From NCBI GenBank assembly GCA_013400975.1, contig WBMZ01000338.1, positions 1-64,000 on the forward strand: DNA of 64,000 nt. Reading direction: 5' to 3'. Shown piece by piece: positions 49,101 to 63,129 of the stretch; position 1 is the first letter of the stretch; every line of letters starts with the position of its first letter. The notes below the pieces were generated by a model. That model was not told where the DNA came from, searched no databases, and saw only the letters and a program-made list of their open reading frames with translations. Position numbers and translations under genes: made by a program. The stretch comes from Atrichornis clamosus. Taxonomy: Eukaryota; Chordata; Aves; Passeriformes; Menuridae.

Positions 49101-52100
49101 GAGGAGGGACATCTTCAACTAGATCAGGTTGCTCAGAGCCCTGTCCAACCTGGCTTTGAACGTTTCAAGGGATGGGACATCAACAACTTGTCTGGGCAAC
49201 CTGTGCCAATGTTTCACCACTGTTATTGTAAAAAATTTATTCCTTAAATCTGGTCTGAATACATTCTCTTTTAGTTTAAAACTATTACCTCTCATCCCAT
49301 TGCTATGGGCCCTCGAGAAAGATCTACTTTCAGATCATTAGAAACTGACCCAAATAACCACCCTGCACACAGCGGAATCCAGCAACCAGAGGGAGAGACT
49401 CAGGTCAGCAGACAAAGACAAGAGCAGAGACCCCTGCAAGCATCACAATCTTCCTACTCCCTATCTCAGCCCATGAATGCAGCTGCTTTCCTTACAAAGA
49501 AAGGTTTTAATTTTAGGACAAAAAGATTCAGAAGAAGCTGATGACCTAGACTAGCATTTTTCCATTCTAGACAATCTGGCTTTAAGAACAAAAGCACACA
49601 ACAAAGTCTCATGAGCAGATTTTAAACCGTTCTTAAATTGGAAGCGTTTAGAAACCCTTAGAGCAATGCACCAACACATCCACAAGGAAAAACAAGAGAG
49701 CAAATGCTGAACTTCACTAAAACCATTTCTCATGACACCTCATTTCAATTTGATTTTCAAAGCACAGTTATATAGAAAATACAAATACACACATACACCT
49801 ATGGCAAATCTAAGAAGTTGTAACACAGTTTATAGTCCAACTCAACAAGGGGAATTTCACCCCCAAAGAGGTTTTGTTTTTACTGTTACTTTGGTTTGTG
49901 TTAGTGTTTGGGGGTGGATTATTTTTTGTCCTTCCCTTGTCCCCGTTTTTTTTTTTTTAAACATGTACCACATAGTAGGCAAATACTTATGAGGGTGTAA
50001 GAAAGAGAAGAGTTTGGATATGAAAAAGTTCGAGACCTCACCTGTGGAACAAACCATATGCCCTGCAAACTTTTCAGAAGATTGATCCATGAAGGCTTGT
50101 TTTGAAACATCATGACCTGGATCCACTCTGGAATACTAAGTGCAGGTGATAGTGATTTGCCATAGAGCAAAACATTCATAGGTCAGCCTTAAGAATGAAT
50201 TCATCAAGAATGATCTGAGGCTAGATGCAGTTGTGGCATGCTTGTGACTCTGTGGGCCTTTACTTGACCCTGGGAAGGAAACCCTACTGTAAGGAATAAA
50301 AGTTTCCACAAAACATCTGCTGAAAAATTATTCTCTGATGGGTTGACTTAGGATCAAATGACACACACTCTGATGAGCTTTAACAATTGCCATCTTCCCT
50401 AGATGAAATCCAGGCAAGTAAAAAAAAAAGTCTCATTTCTGTAATACACTGAATATTGACATAGCTGAAAGAACTATCAGAAAAAAATCTCACCAGTGTT
50501 CCCTCCTACGTCAGACCTTTTAGTAAATAAATAATAAATAATCTGAAAGGAGAGATTAAGAAAATAAACTTTCCACAAATTGTATAAGTGACCATCATTT
50601 GTTTCTTGCTCTGTTATATTTTTTACGCAAATGCCAAGTGCGGTATTTGCTTTGACAGAGCCTGCATGCAGAACGATGCCTCCCATATGGCAGACTTCAC
50701 TTCTACAGCTGATCAGGATTAATGCAACTTGGATGACCATGTCAAGGAGGACAAGACCATCCAGAACGAAAAGTACAATCCAGTGTTTTCAAAATATAAT
50801 CATTATAGCTCAAGACAGAGAACACAGAAGACTCTTTGCAGCTCAATACAGCAACACAGAACTGCAAAGTTTCAAGGACTGACAATGCCACCAAGATAAC
50901 TATCCCGTGCAGCCAAATTTATGTTTATTGTTTACAGATAGATCATAAGATAAAAACTATGTTTTGGGGCAGATAGATTATGGGGACTGGCAAAAGATTA
51001 AAAAAAATTACACTGACATCGACAACTCATGCAAAGGGAAACACTAATAAGTTTAAACGGAGGATTTTTACCATATAAAAGCAAAGGAACAAATGCTATT
51101 TTGAACAAGGAATTACATTTAGAGCAAATCCACAAAAGAAGCAGTCACAACTGTTTAAGCACTAACACTCTGAATTAAATTACTGTTTCCAGTTGGCTTT
51201 TTGCCACCCCCTCAAGAGCCCTTGCAAAGATACCTAAATCATCTGACACATTATTCCTTTTCCTGTGCTACGACTGACTGCAAGCATACTGAAACAGCAG
51301 TAGATGCTAACTCTTAGTAAAAGTACTACTCACTACCTATGTGTCCTTTTACCATGGGTTCTAAGATTTACAACAGTATTTCTTACTATTTCACTGGCAA
51401 CTTTCTATGTATCAGACACCTTTTTCACATCTCTCAAGATGAAAAGTATGTAAGGAAGAGGAAGTGATTGGAAAAGCCTAAAAGCTTTATCACCTAGACA
51501 AAGCATATTTAAGAAAAACAAATGGGTAATTTCTCTCTATCCAATCCCAACTCAAATTACATATTGTTTTAAACTTTCACATCTCACCTCCTATATAGTT
51601 TCCACAACATAAAGGAAATTGTAGAACTTTTTACGACAAAGAGAAGTCAATCAATCAATTCTCCTTCACAGGTCTACCCAATGGATTCCCATAAATGTGA
51701 GTTTAGTCAGCAAGGTGTGTAATCCACATGACTGATTTTACTGCTATGTCTCATTTGACTTTTACATATGGCTCCTTAAGGTATTTGTAGTGTTTTACTA
51801 CTTCTCTAGTAAATTCCCATGTCCTTCTCCCTTTCATTCCTCTTCCGTCATCCTTTTCTAAGTGCATAATACACTTTGCTTTCTCTTCAATTTAGCTTCT
51901 TAATACCTTAGTTGCATCCTATTATCTTTTGTAAAGTTAATTCATGTTTCATACCCTTTAAAAGCAATCTCTTAAGCATGAAGTCTTATGGGAGAGAGTC
52001 ACATGCCATCTGAAAAGAAGTACTTCATTACTTACCAAAATAAATTTTGAACTACTGTGATCAATTGAAGTCCTGTCCTCTATTTTTGGCTTTGAAATCG

Positions 52101-52599
52101 TATACTTATAATGCAATGACTTTATTTTCTGGACACAATGAACAAGCAGATTCTTAAGATGCAGCAATCGATAGAAGACAAACACAGCTCCTTTGCTAGA
52201 CAGAGAAGCTTTAATACGTAATTGCTGTAAAAAAAACTGGTGATATACACAGTTCATCTTTATGACACATGGTACGGCTTTCAGAGAGCACTGATACCAG
52301 TCAGTCTCTCCAATATTGTGAGAATTCCAGGTAATGACACATTGTAAGAACTTCCCATAACTTTTACAGAATGCAAATAACTGACCTTCAAAGACAGACT
52401 ATCTACAGTTGCTTATAGAATGGCCTTTTCAAAGGAAGTGTAGCTTTGCCTGTGAGCAGCTATAAAAGCCTCAGTGATGACTAATACAATTCAGGAATTT
52501 CAATATTAAAAAACACACTGCTACACTATACCACATTTATTAGTGATAAATTTGTGCTATTATCCCAAGAAAGAGACAAGACAGTGTGTGTTTACTCAC
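43106..52599 (-). other. DGKQ: DGKQ intron (9.5 kb)
   Basis: Large intron between C1 domains 1 and 2. It contains one CR1 fragment (49033-49330). A 68-codon minus-strand frame at 43532-43738 reads like a possible protein piece but is not recognised. The remainder holds no repeat family, RNA gene or DGKQ exon that I can see. Confidence 0.7.
49033..49330 (-). mobile_element. CR1 3' fragment
   Basis: About 300 bp of CR1, sense on the minus strand. The plus strand has AGAGTCACAGAACAGCTTGG, then CACCTAGTCCAAACCCC, AACTAGATCAGGTTGCTCAG and TGGGCAACCTGTGCCAATGT, all CR1 3'-region blocks. It is 5'-truncated. Confidence 0.9.
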
Positions 52600-52679
52600 C
52601 CTTACAAGGGTGGGAGCAATACATGAGCATGGTATCTTGACATTCTTGAGGCACTTTTCGTGAGACATGAAGTTGCAAA
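52600..52679 (-). CDS. DGKQ: DGKQ exon: second half of C1 domain 1
   Basis: An 80-bp exon: two bases complete a Val codon, then 26 codons reading CNFMSHEKCLKNVKIPCSCI and APTLVR. C-X4-H-X2-C-X7-C is the second half of a C1 zinc site; human theta reads VCNFMSHEKCLKHVRIPC at this place. The acceptor is TATTTCCACAG. A GTAAGG lies six bases upstream of the GTGAGT donor, but only GTGAGT keeps the LVR-VPVAHC joint seen in human. It is the most upstream DGKQ exon in the window; its partner with the first zinc ligands lies further upstream. Confidence 0.94.
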
Positions 52680-55600
52680 CTGTGGAAATAAAATAAGAAC
52701 CATGAGCAAACCTTCAGAAGCAAAGGACTTTATGAAACACAAACAAAGAAAACCCCACATGGAGACAAATACAACTAGGAACACATCTTTTAAATCACAT
52801 TTGCTATCCCCTAGGTTTGAGAACGTACATGACAGTCACACTTAGTGCTGCACATGAACACCAACTTTCTTTGTTACTAAGATGTTAGCAATGGAAAAGG
52901 AAGGAGAGTTTATCCCAATATGTTACAAGCCTACAGCAAGTCATGTCCTCCCACACTCTCTCTCCACAAGCATCAAAACAAGCTCTTAAATTTCAAAAGA
53001 AGTTTTAAACAGTCCAAAACAGCTCTTTGATGTAGTCAAAGCAGATGGACATGTTTGAAATTAAATTATTCTACAAGCAAGTGCATGTGACATAAATAAA
53101 TGGGAGAAAACAAAGTACTGTTACACACTGAGTGTAATGGATGAAGGAGACAGAATTAAAGGTCACCAGTTACAAGCAGCTTTGAAAGTCAAGAGCAACT
53201 AACTATTTCTTTTATTACAGGTTTTTAATTCCATCCAAGTTCCACAAAGCATGCTTTCAAGCATGACAGTGTTTGAAAAAATAATTTCTCATGGGGGGGA
53301 TATTTTTCCACAGCTTCTTACCATGAATTTGCATTACAATAAGCTGTGCAAAGAAAACAAGCAATTCTTTATCTCATTCCCACCACCTCTGATTAATTAG
53401 GAACTAATAAGCCATGCAGCTATGGATTTAGAGTCCTCCTTCTTTCAGAATTGCTTAGTTCAAGCGTGAAGCATTGTGCAGATGCTGAGGCCCTGATCTC
53501 TTGTATGGAAGCACAGGCCTCTCCCAGTGCCCGGGCAGAAGATCACTTGCCAGCAGCAACTGTTGCTGCACACACGGGGTTTTCCCACGTGCCTGGTTTT
53601 CCGAAGCAGACTGTACCACTTCCTGAATTTCAGAAGTATCTGAAAACACCCCCGGAAGTGCTTCAAACTTCCCATCTGTAGTCCACTGCTGCCACTGATT
53701 GTATGCACTAGCGCCATCAAAAGCAGTCAATTTCCTCTCCTCCCCCTTCTTCAGCGCATTGACTTCTGATTGCACAACACTGCTCCTTTCATGGCAACTG
53801 AAGCATTAAAATCTGGGTCCACTTCTCTAAACGGCTAATTGCCAGCCCATGCAAAATAAATTTTCCTTTTCGTAGCACAAAAAGGATGACACCTTCCCAC
53901 TGGCACTCATCTTAGTGTAAGCAGCAGGTACCATGTGTTTTTTATTAATCTGTAAGTTGGAAAAAGAAGCACTGCAAGTTATTACTGTGTACAAACTTGT
54001 TATTCATCATCTGTGGTTGAACCCAGAATGATTGCTGCACTGATGAAATGAAGTGGGAAGGAGCAGAACTACATCTTCTGCTGCGTGCTATGAATGTTAA
54101 GCACATGTTTAAGGTTTATGGTTGTTCCCGTCTAAATAGGGCAGATAAGGGGAGGAAACAAAGAAAGGATGATAAAGCAGATTCTTACAGCTGCAAATGC
54201 AGGTGGCTCAGCACATTTGGAGGTGATCTCTATGGTGGAAGGAGAACACAGCCTTGGCACAGAGACCAAAGAGAATAAAGTCATTGTCCGGGCAAAGGAA
54301 AGATGGATCTCCTGATCCAGAAAACAGGTATGACTCCACAAAGAGAAACAGTGGTCGCTACTGATCTCAACACAGGAGTAGTGATAATGTAACTTAATGG
54401 TAACATAACTAAACTTGCTCTCTCCTTAGATCTCAGCAGTATTTATACTGATGCTTTTATGATGGTCACCTGATTGCTGTGAGAGCAGGTCTGCAGAAGC
54501 TACAGGAGAATGGGCAGAAAAGCTACCTGTCCACTACCACTTATAATCTGAAATTTACCACACACAGCTTGAAGACATCTGCCCCAGCCACTTGTTTAGG
54601 TGACCTCATGACTGTCTCAGAGAGGTGCCCAAAGCTTAGTTGAACCCTACCAGGTGAGGGGAAATGACCTATGCAGGCAGAAGCATTGTGACAAGGATTC
54701 TCACGGCTCTGACGCAAGAAAACTGGAGTATGAAGATTCAAATATAAATGGGCAGATGTCAAGAACTTCATAAAGAGGTGAGAGCTAGCCAAGGAGAAAG
54801 CAGCAGTGACTAATGAAATTCAGTGAAATGACACCATTTTCCCTCATTTTTCTAGTTCAGAAGCAGGCTCGCTAGAAAGGAGAGAGCATGTGCTGCAGAT
54901 GGATCACAGAAATTTTATGACCTGCAAGATGCAGCAGGCAACTCAAGTCTGCAAGACCACTCCCTCCAACAAGCTATTAGATTGAAGTGCACACAAACTC
55001 AATGCACAAGTTAACTGAGCCCTACATAAACACCTCAGGGGATTCAGAGAACCAGCTGATAGAAGAGATGCTCCTTCCATTGACCTTGAGAGATGTTCTC
55101 TACTTATTTGGACAATTCAAGTCTCTACACAACACCACAATTTTCTCTTTGCAGTGACAAACCCCGCAAAATATGGTCCTGCATAAAGAGACTAACATAT
55201 GGTTCAGCTATGGAAACATATCATGATACAGAAAAATATACTAAATCAGCAACTTCAGAGAAGCAGTAAAACCATATAGTGAATGAATGTTTCAGACAAG
55301 GAGCAAAATAGGAAGGTGCATAAATTGTTTGAGTGCATGTAGAACACAACACAGAAGAGAACTGAAAAACTGAAGCATTTGCAAATAATCAAATTAAGGA
55401 ATATCAGGAGACAAGCAGTGGGATATAAGCAGTGTCCAAACATAGACGGTAACATTCTCCATGAGATTTTCACACATTTTTCAGGAAGTACTCACACAAC
55501 TCCTCCTCTGCTTGTCACATTCCTTAGGAGGTAAAATTACTCCTACAAGTCACAATTTTGTTTTTATTTTACACATTCCACACAGAAAGAAATAAACCCA

Positions 55601-57507
55601 AAATGACAGCAAGCCAAACTGAAGCGTTAACAATACTGGGTGGGGCGGGGGCAGAATCCTAAATTCATATGAGTACTCCCAGAGAGGCAACACAATGAAG
55701 GCTGAAGTTCTGACAGCTAGGAGAGGTTGGGTGGGTTTTAAGGGGTGACCTTTCATGAGGAAAAACAAACCTGAAGGCACTGTGTGTGAAGTTTCAGGAG
55801 ATGAAATGCAAAATTCTGAGGAAAAACATTTAAAGGAAAAAGAAGAGTGCAGGCTGTTCTCTTTAAAGGAAGAGGATTTCTTGATCCATACAAACTCAGT
55901 GAGGAGCTAGAAGCAGACACACCTATGAGTTGTTTTAGTCAAAACAATTTCAGTTGCAGTTTTCAGACACTGTACAAAACTGATGGTCTCTGTCAAGCCT
56001 GAAAGCCTGCACACTCAGTGCATTCTTTAGTTAAGCATTTTAAACACTGTCAAAAGTACCTTACAGCATGGATGAAGAGACAAACAAATACATGAGGTAT
56101 ATTTGAAGAAAACAGTGCCTGCAACCTTCAAATTGGACTTTGAATACAAGGCACACCTATATCCAGGTTTATGCTCCATTAAGTTATATGACACTGAGGG
56201 AAGATTACAGCTGTGATTTCAAGGGACCTTGACAGAATCTACAAAATCATTTACTTAAAGGTTTAGGGGGCTTTACACGGTCTCTCCAAGCATCTGCTCA
56301 GGCATACAGCAGCAACCATAGTTGACAAGTTTACCTTGAGCCCTTCTTCTATTCCATAATAAATTACTTCCTTCTTGTGAAAAATTAGATATTATCAATG
56401 CACAACAAGAAGCCATGTGGCCACTGCACATCACAGGGCTGCTCCCTGTCCACAAGGAGCATGAGATGTGGCTTTGCAGCAGTCTCTGCCCATAAGCCAT
56501 CACTTCCTGGGTCACTCTTCCTACCACGCTTTGTTTGACTTGGTGTTTTATTAAAGATAAAGGCAATATGTACATATGGCAACTCAGTGAACATACAGCC
56601 AGTAGCTCTCCAACATACACTTGAAAAGAAACAGAAAACATCTCTCTCCAGCTCCTCTTAGGAAGGCAGGACATAAAAGCTGGGAATCACTGTAACTCAT
56701 GAGCTATGTAACACTTCCTAGAAAAGTGATGGCTGTTTACACCCTTCATTATGTCACATTTTTTCCACATAAGCGCGTTTTTCTCTGTTCTCAAGACAGA
56801 CGTCAAAACAGAACCCAAAAGTAAGAAGAAGAAGAAAGTGGATTATGTCCTGTATAGACTCTAGTAATATATCGTTGTCCCATCCAAATGATGGTGAGAA
56901 TCTCTGGGTGAGAATCACTCATGAAATACTAAATTTAACACATAACCTTCTCCCCCTTTTGAAAAGTCCACCCAGTCCTGAGGAAAACCCTAGAACGTGT
57001 TAAAAACTATTTTTGTTTCCTCTCTGGGGGAGATACTCACCGTAATTCAGTTTTGGTGGTTTTCAAACATAAATTTATTTGTAAATTTGTATTTTAACAT
57101 GTTGGCTTTTATTTAATTTTTTATTTTATCTTTAACAATGAAGGCTGACTTTACATTTGCTAAACACTTTTAAAAGAAGAGCTATCAAATTGCTCTCCAA
57201 GGAGGGTAAAGGAATATCAACACAAGAAGAAAACGGATTTGATCCTCTCCTGGAAGTGTGATCAGTTTAACGCAAGACTTACTGTGGATCTACTCACGGA
57301 GAGCACTCATTTTGAGCTTAACAAAAGCACCTGCAAAATAAATTGCAACTCCTCCTCCAACCCTCTGTTGTCTGGATTGTTGTTCTGCCAGTCACCTCCT
57401 GCGCCCTCTGTCTCAGGTTTTTACAGCTCAATTAACTTGCACCAGTACTACAAGCAGCAGTAACACTCACCTTGTTGCAACAATTCCCTCCTGTTGTCCT
57501 CACTGCA

Positions 57508-57860
57508 GGGCGCCACTACTCATGGGTCTTGCAGGTTGTGGTCTGCTACTCACACAGGAGCCACCCACACTATCAGTGTCCCAGGTAGCACTAAGGACTC
57601 TCAAAAACAGAGAGCTCCTGCACTCCTGCATCTGAAGATAGAGACAAGTTCCTGCAGCTGAGTGCTCTCTCCATGCACACCTTCCGTGTACTGGCACACA
57701 GCAAACTCCAGTAACTCCCAAGAAACAACACACTGCTTTGGCCAACAGGTATTGCCTGTCACAGAACCAGCACAGGAAAAATCTCATAGTCTGACATAAA
57801 GTGACAATACCACAAGTCCTCAATATTGCCTGGACGACTTGGCAAATAATAATTTCACTT
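57508..57860 (-). mobile_element. Possible retroviral LTR end with primer-binding-like motif (unconfirmed)
   Basis: On the minus strand the motif TGGCGCCC (57515-57508) equals the first eight bases of the tRNA-Lys primer site used by many retroviruses, and is preceded by a GC-richer block that could be U5/R. Only the eight bases match; the following sequence departs from the usual site, no LTR pair is seen, and no polyadenylation signal stands out. This is a suggestion only. Confidence 0.22.
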
Positions 57861-60800
57861 TGTTTGGTGTTATTTGTGAGTGCTGTAACTCACTTGTTTG
57901 CATTCTGCTCACTTTCACCACCCAGCAAGCGCCTGCCAAAGTTTCTTCTAATCTTTTAACAAAGGTTACAGATTACTGAATGACCTAGTTGACTAAAGGG
58001 CTTATTCTTGTTTTTGAAACAAACCACTAAATCAGTCACGAATGGCTTACAAACTCAGAATTCTTCTTCCCAGTTGTGAGAGCACAATAAATTTTCCATT
58101 TCTGACATTTAAGTGCAATGCATTAAAGACCATACCCAGTTTATTAACGAGAATATAAACAAAACTAAATTAAGCACAGTAATTCTCTGAGGCATCTTGT
58201 TAAATGTAAGACTTGGAAGAAGTCCCCGTCTTGGAGAGTTTACTAGAATGGATGGCCCAACATATGTATGGGTATTACATAAATGGAAAATCTCTACAGT
58301 CCTCTACAAAAAGCCCTATATATGCACACAGATGAAAGAATTACAAGGGGATTTAAAAAAAATAGAGAAAAGAAAACACCATATTCAAAATCTAATGCTG
58401 CATCAGACACCTATGGACTCAGCAGCTCAGACATTGCACAGAGAGAACACACACACTGCGATTTTGTATTGTGGCTTTTGTGCCACTCCTCCCCATTCTT
58501 TTCCTAATAATGTCTAGCATTCAAGTTGCCTTTTTTTGACAATTACACAGTGGGCACTTATTTCCCTGGATGCACTATTACAAGGCTAAGTTCCTTTCCT
58601 GCCCATCTATAAAAGCTGACTCAAGGCTCATCAGCTTGTAAGAGTACTTTTTCCCCCTTCATAAGCATCACTTTACATTCAACTACCCCAAGCAATAAAT
58701 GATAGATATTCTTCTGTAATCCTCAGCAGCTGGTGTCAACTCTCATCTCACTAATGGCCTTTGTAGAGGGGATCATGGGCTGTTATTGGAAGAGTTGTGT
58801 AGCACACCCTCCCACACTGTCACAAATCCAAGTGCAGCCTTGCCGGAGTTCAGTGCTTCCCTTTATCGCTTTTATCTGACACCCAGACCCAGGCATGCAG
58901 TAAGTGTGTTTTTATTTTAGCATTTCACATAATGTGAATGCTAACTTTCAGTTCCAGTGGGAACCTTCTATGTACAATATCTTCATTTATACCTGTCTTC
59001 TGCTAAGACGTTCAGAAAAACAAGGCTAAGAAAAGGCTTATGGTTATGGATAGCAATGCTCTGACATTGGACTTGGATGGCCGGGGAAATGTTGATATTT
59101 TCTAAAGCACATGAAAATTTTATAGGGTGAAATAAAAAACAGTTTCTACCAGATTAAATATAAAATAGCTTGGTTTTTTTCAACAACAGGTGTCTGCAAG
59201 TGTTACAGATTATCCCTATCTAAACACACATCTTAAAAATGTTATCTTTAAAAAAGGATGAAGCAACGGATGGAGAAACATGGGCAAAGTCCTCATCAGG
59301 TATCTAAAGTGTAACTTAACTCCTACTCTGAACTCAAGTGCGCCTCTGTACTCACAACTAAACTTCCACACCTCAAGAATTGCTATCCTCCTTTTTCACA
59401 TTACAACCGTCAACCCATTATTGCATTTCATACATCAAATAAAACTAATCTGTAGTCACATTCTTCTTTTTTTATCTGAACAAGTCCCAGCAGCTGAAAA
59501 AGCAACATTTTCTGCTAATCAAAGACTGGCAGATCTCTGAAAAGACAGGACCATGCCCCTTAGCACTTCCCACCACACACTTCCAGACTTTGCCATAATG
59601 AGACTGCAACAAGCCACAACTGCCCTAGACTTGGATTGCCCCAAGGGGGCACACAAGAAGTCCAGAAGGGGTACATAAGAAGTCCAGCTTCCCACAGGTG
59701 GGAGAAGGACATGTACCTTGTGGGAACTTGGCCAGAGCCTGCAGCACGGCTAGCAGATAGTTCCAAGAGCCAACTGTCTCACGGCTGCAAACTCCAGGGT
59801 GACAAGCACCAAGAGCAGGACTTCGTTTTTGTTCCTCCAGAGAACTGCTGGGATTTGGTGGACCCCTTGGGAAGGTGACAGTATAGGGATTTTTTACCTT
59901 ACCACTCACCTGGTGCAACAGACCAATGACCTCCAACAAATCAAGTTTAGCAGTAGCTTTCTCAGGGCAGCACAAAGGATGTACACTGCAGTTTCCAGCC
60001 TTGTGCTTCATAGCAAGCATGGCTATGTTTTAAATGCAACAGGTACTACAGAGAGAGTAACAGCTCTTGCCATTTACCAGAGAGGTAATTCATTCCAGCA
60101 GGGAATACTGAATTCCTTTTCAATACTTCTAGTAATTTTCATTTTCATTAGCTCAGTAGAGAGAGAATTACTGTTAAGAGTGCATTACAACTACATATAA
60201 CTATGCAGTCTGAAGAGTCAGGGTCAGATTCTCACATGCTGTAAATCAGCACAATTACTTTCAGTTTGCTAAAGCGTAACAATTCACAGAAGCCAAGGTT
60301 CTTCAAGTCAATACACCACATTATAAATTTGATCATGTAGCATACTTTTTGTTTTTGTCAAGATGAAAGAATGAATTTTGGGTAACATTAAACCCTCAAA
60401 ACATTACCAGGCTTTCTGCAAAGCCTAATACTTTAAACAGATACCCATCAGTACTTCTAGCAACATAAATATTTATCTTAAACAGATGCAATTATTACAA
60501 ATCTTTGTTTCATACGTCACCAACTTATATAAGGCATTCAACAATCCAGAATAAGAGGAAGTATTTGAATTTGCCTACGCTACAGTCTTTCAAGTGGTTA
60601 TTCTCACCCCTTCCCTCACTGAAAAAACAAAACCCCAAGCAAAACAAGATAGTGCTCAGCAAGTGAAAAAACAGCTCTTTTTTTAAAGCTCACTGTCAAT
60701 CACTCCTAGGCTATGAGAAAACAAGATGTTCTCTTACTGCCCCTCTTATTCAGGAAGAACATGAAAACACTTGTTCAGTCCAGCTAATATCCCCAGGGTT

Positions 60801-62529
60801 GCCCTGAAACACAGTAGAGCCCTCTGCCTTCTGGTGGATCACCAAACCAAACTGCTTTACTCCAGGACGTGGGAGGGCTTCCAAAATTCCCATTTTGTTT
60901 GCCATTATTAACAGAGATGTAGCTTCCACCTCAGTTCTGCCAGGACTCGCAGCCTTGTAACTGCAACATTCGTTTATATGAAGAGGCTGTTGATGAGTGC
61001 TTGGGGAAGGAAGACAGGTATAGGAGTGCTGAACATGGAAGAATCAGCTTGCTCAAATTAGTTAATAAGAGCCTCCCATGCACACAAAGGTAAAGACGCC
61101 CAGTGCAGGAGGCATAGCTACTGCAGCACACCTAAAAGACAGGAGGAAGAACAACTGCCTGTAGACGGGCAGAGGAAAACAAACAAGAAATCTAGCAAAG
61201 CCAGGGAGTAAACCAAGCCTTCAAAGCTGTTATGCAAGACAACAATAACAGTCTCTACTCTCCAAACAATGAATCAGTGGGACTTAAAAGGGCATATCAG
61301 CACCAAGACAATTCAGCCTAAGTCAACCTAACTCTTTCAAAACAAAGTTTTATTTTGGTCAAAACTAAGTAGGTTATTTCCTCTGCTCTTCCTGCTCTTC
61401 CATAGCATGTGCCTGACATAACAGAAGCCAAAATACAGGCTTAATCTGTCTCTGTCCTTCAGGGGCTTTATTGCTCCCTTCTGAAGTCGTCCTTGCTGCG
61501 CAAGCAGGCTTATTTTGTTCAGCAGGACGGTCTTTGCGTTCACTAAAGAGATCCATTGATAGTTAAAAGACAATAGCTTACTGAAAATGCCCACGGCTAA
61601 TTAGTCACAGATGGGAGAAAAAAATTTTTTTTTTGTTTTTTTCTACCAAAGTGTTCTTAAATTATATAAAACACACTTAACAGGCTGCTTATGCAGACAG
61701 GACCATTCAAACTGGTGCAGGAGTCACAATTTTCATGAGTAACCTAAATGCAACACTTTCATTTCACTGGAAGTTTGTGGGACTTAACTTTTACATTTGT
61801 TACACAGCTTTGAGCTCCTTTTCCATTGTAGCAGCTTGCCAACACAGATGCATTTAGCTATTTTGTTTAGGACTGTGACCACAGGCCAGCCTGAATACTG
61901 TGACTATTCACTGAATGGAATGCTGGATGCAGTACACGGACTTTGCCAGCTTATTTCCCAATTCCGCAGAAACATGCAAAGACCTGTATGCAATACTGGT
62001 GTGCTCTCTTGGACAAAAACACAACCTAGTTTAAGTTTAGAAGTCTGTTGTGCAATGCCTGCTAAATGTCACCAGGAAAGCTGTCACTAGAAGCTTTGGT
62101 CTTCCCAGAACATTTCCAACAATGACGAGACAGGAGTGGGAAAACCTCTGAAAACTTTAAGAAGTCAGACATTAAAAAGACCTTCCTTTCTCACCGTGGT
62201 GAGAAACTGTGGGCCTTTGTTTGTCTTACAGTTCAATGAAACCATATTGTAGATACTCTTCCTCTGAAAATCCGGAAGAAATGAGAACCTTTTTAAGGTT
62301 TTCCAGATACTCACTGAGCACCCTTATAGATCACTTGTATTTGACAGCTCTTTTCTCTCTCCAGGATTCTCTGGTCTTGTCAACTAAACACTCACACCTG
62401 CCTCTGCTTTAAATGGAGATACTAGTATATATGCAGCCTGATAAAAATGCAGTTTGCCTCCACACAATGTGAATTGCCTTGCACTTTTTATTTCCAGAAT
62501 TGTCTACATGAGAACAACTTCTATTTATA

Positions 62530-62596
62530 CATAGACTAGATATAGATAGAGTTGATATCTATAGATATATATATATATATTTAGATATAGATAGAC
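62530..62596. repeat. TA/GATA-rich microsatellite
   Basis: A (TA)n run near 62562-62580, framed by imperfect TAGATA units on both sides. It is likely length-variable. Confidence 0.9.
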
Positions 62597-63129
62597 TTGA
62601 ACTGCCAATCATAAGAGCAACAATTTGGTTATAGTAGGTGTGCTTGAACTGTAGTAGCCTCACAAGGCACCTGGGCTACCCTAAGCACTTCTCACTTTCT
62701 CATCCCTAAGGCTGTAAATATTCTGAAGCCTACCAACGAGCTATCTTGCTTCCCCATTTTCCTGGTACAGTAAAATAAGTACTGACAAATGAACTAATGG
62801 AACTTCACCTGCCAGAACAGCACCCTCCCCAACCTCCCATCTCCTGACTTCACCCAGAGCACGTTTCTGAGATCCTACTAAGCAGGTGAAGCCAGAGCAC
62901 TAACAGCTGGAAAGGTGACAAATGCACCTATGCTGTGTGCTCAGTCCCACCAAAGCTTTGCACTCCAAGGAGAAAATAACTGCACAGGGAAGTTATACCA
63001 CAGCAGCAAAAGCAGCCACCTCTATTTCTCAAGAGGCTTTTCTAAGTCAAAAACACAGCAATCAGAAAATCTAGACACCCTACCAGCTGGGTCTATACAG
63101 AGTAGAGGGGTCTGTCCACTCCACATCAG

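Noticed and set aside
52600..52605. Alternative donor GTAAGG six bases upstream in the C1-1 exon
   Set aside because: It would remove two codons (Val-Arg) kept in human theta; GTGAGT is the stronger site.
53455..53775. 106-codon minus-strand frame overlapping a plus-strand frame
   Set aside because: Composition is protein-like but neither peptide is recognised, and neither can be the missing C1-1 exon because it lacks the His/Cys pattern.
59625..60200. Overlapping open frames of 131 and 133 codons on opposite strands
   Set aside because: Mutually overlapping frames, no known motif, no splice context. Most likely chance in a GC-richer patch.
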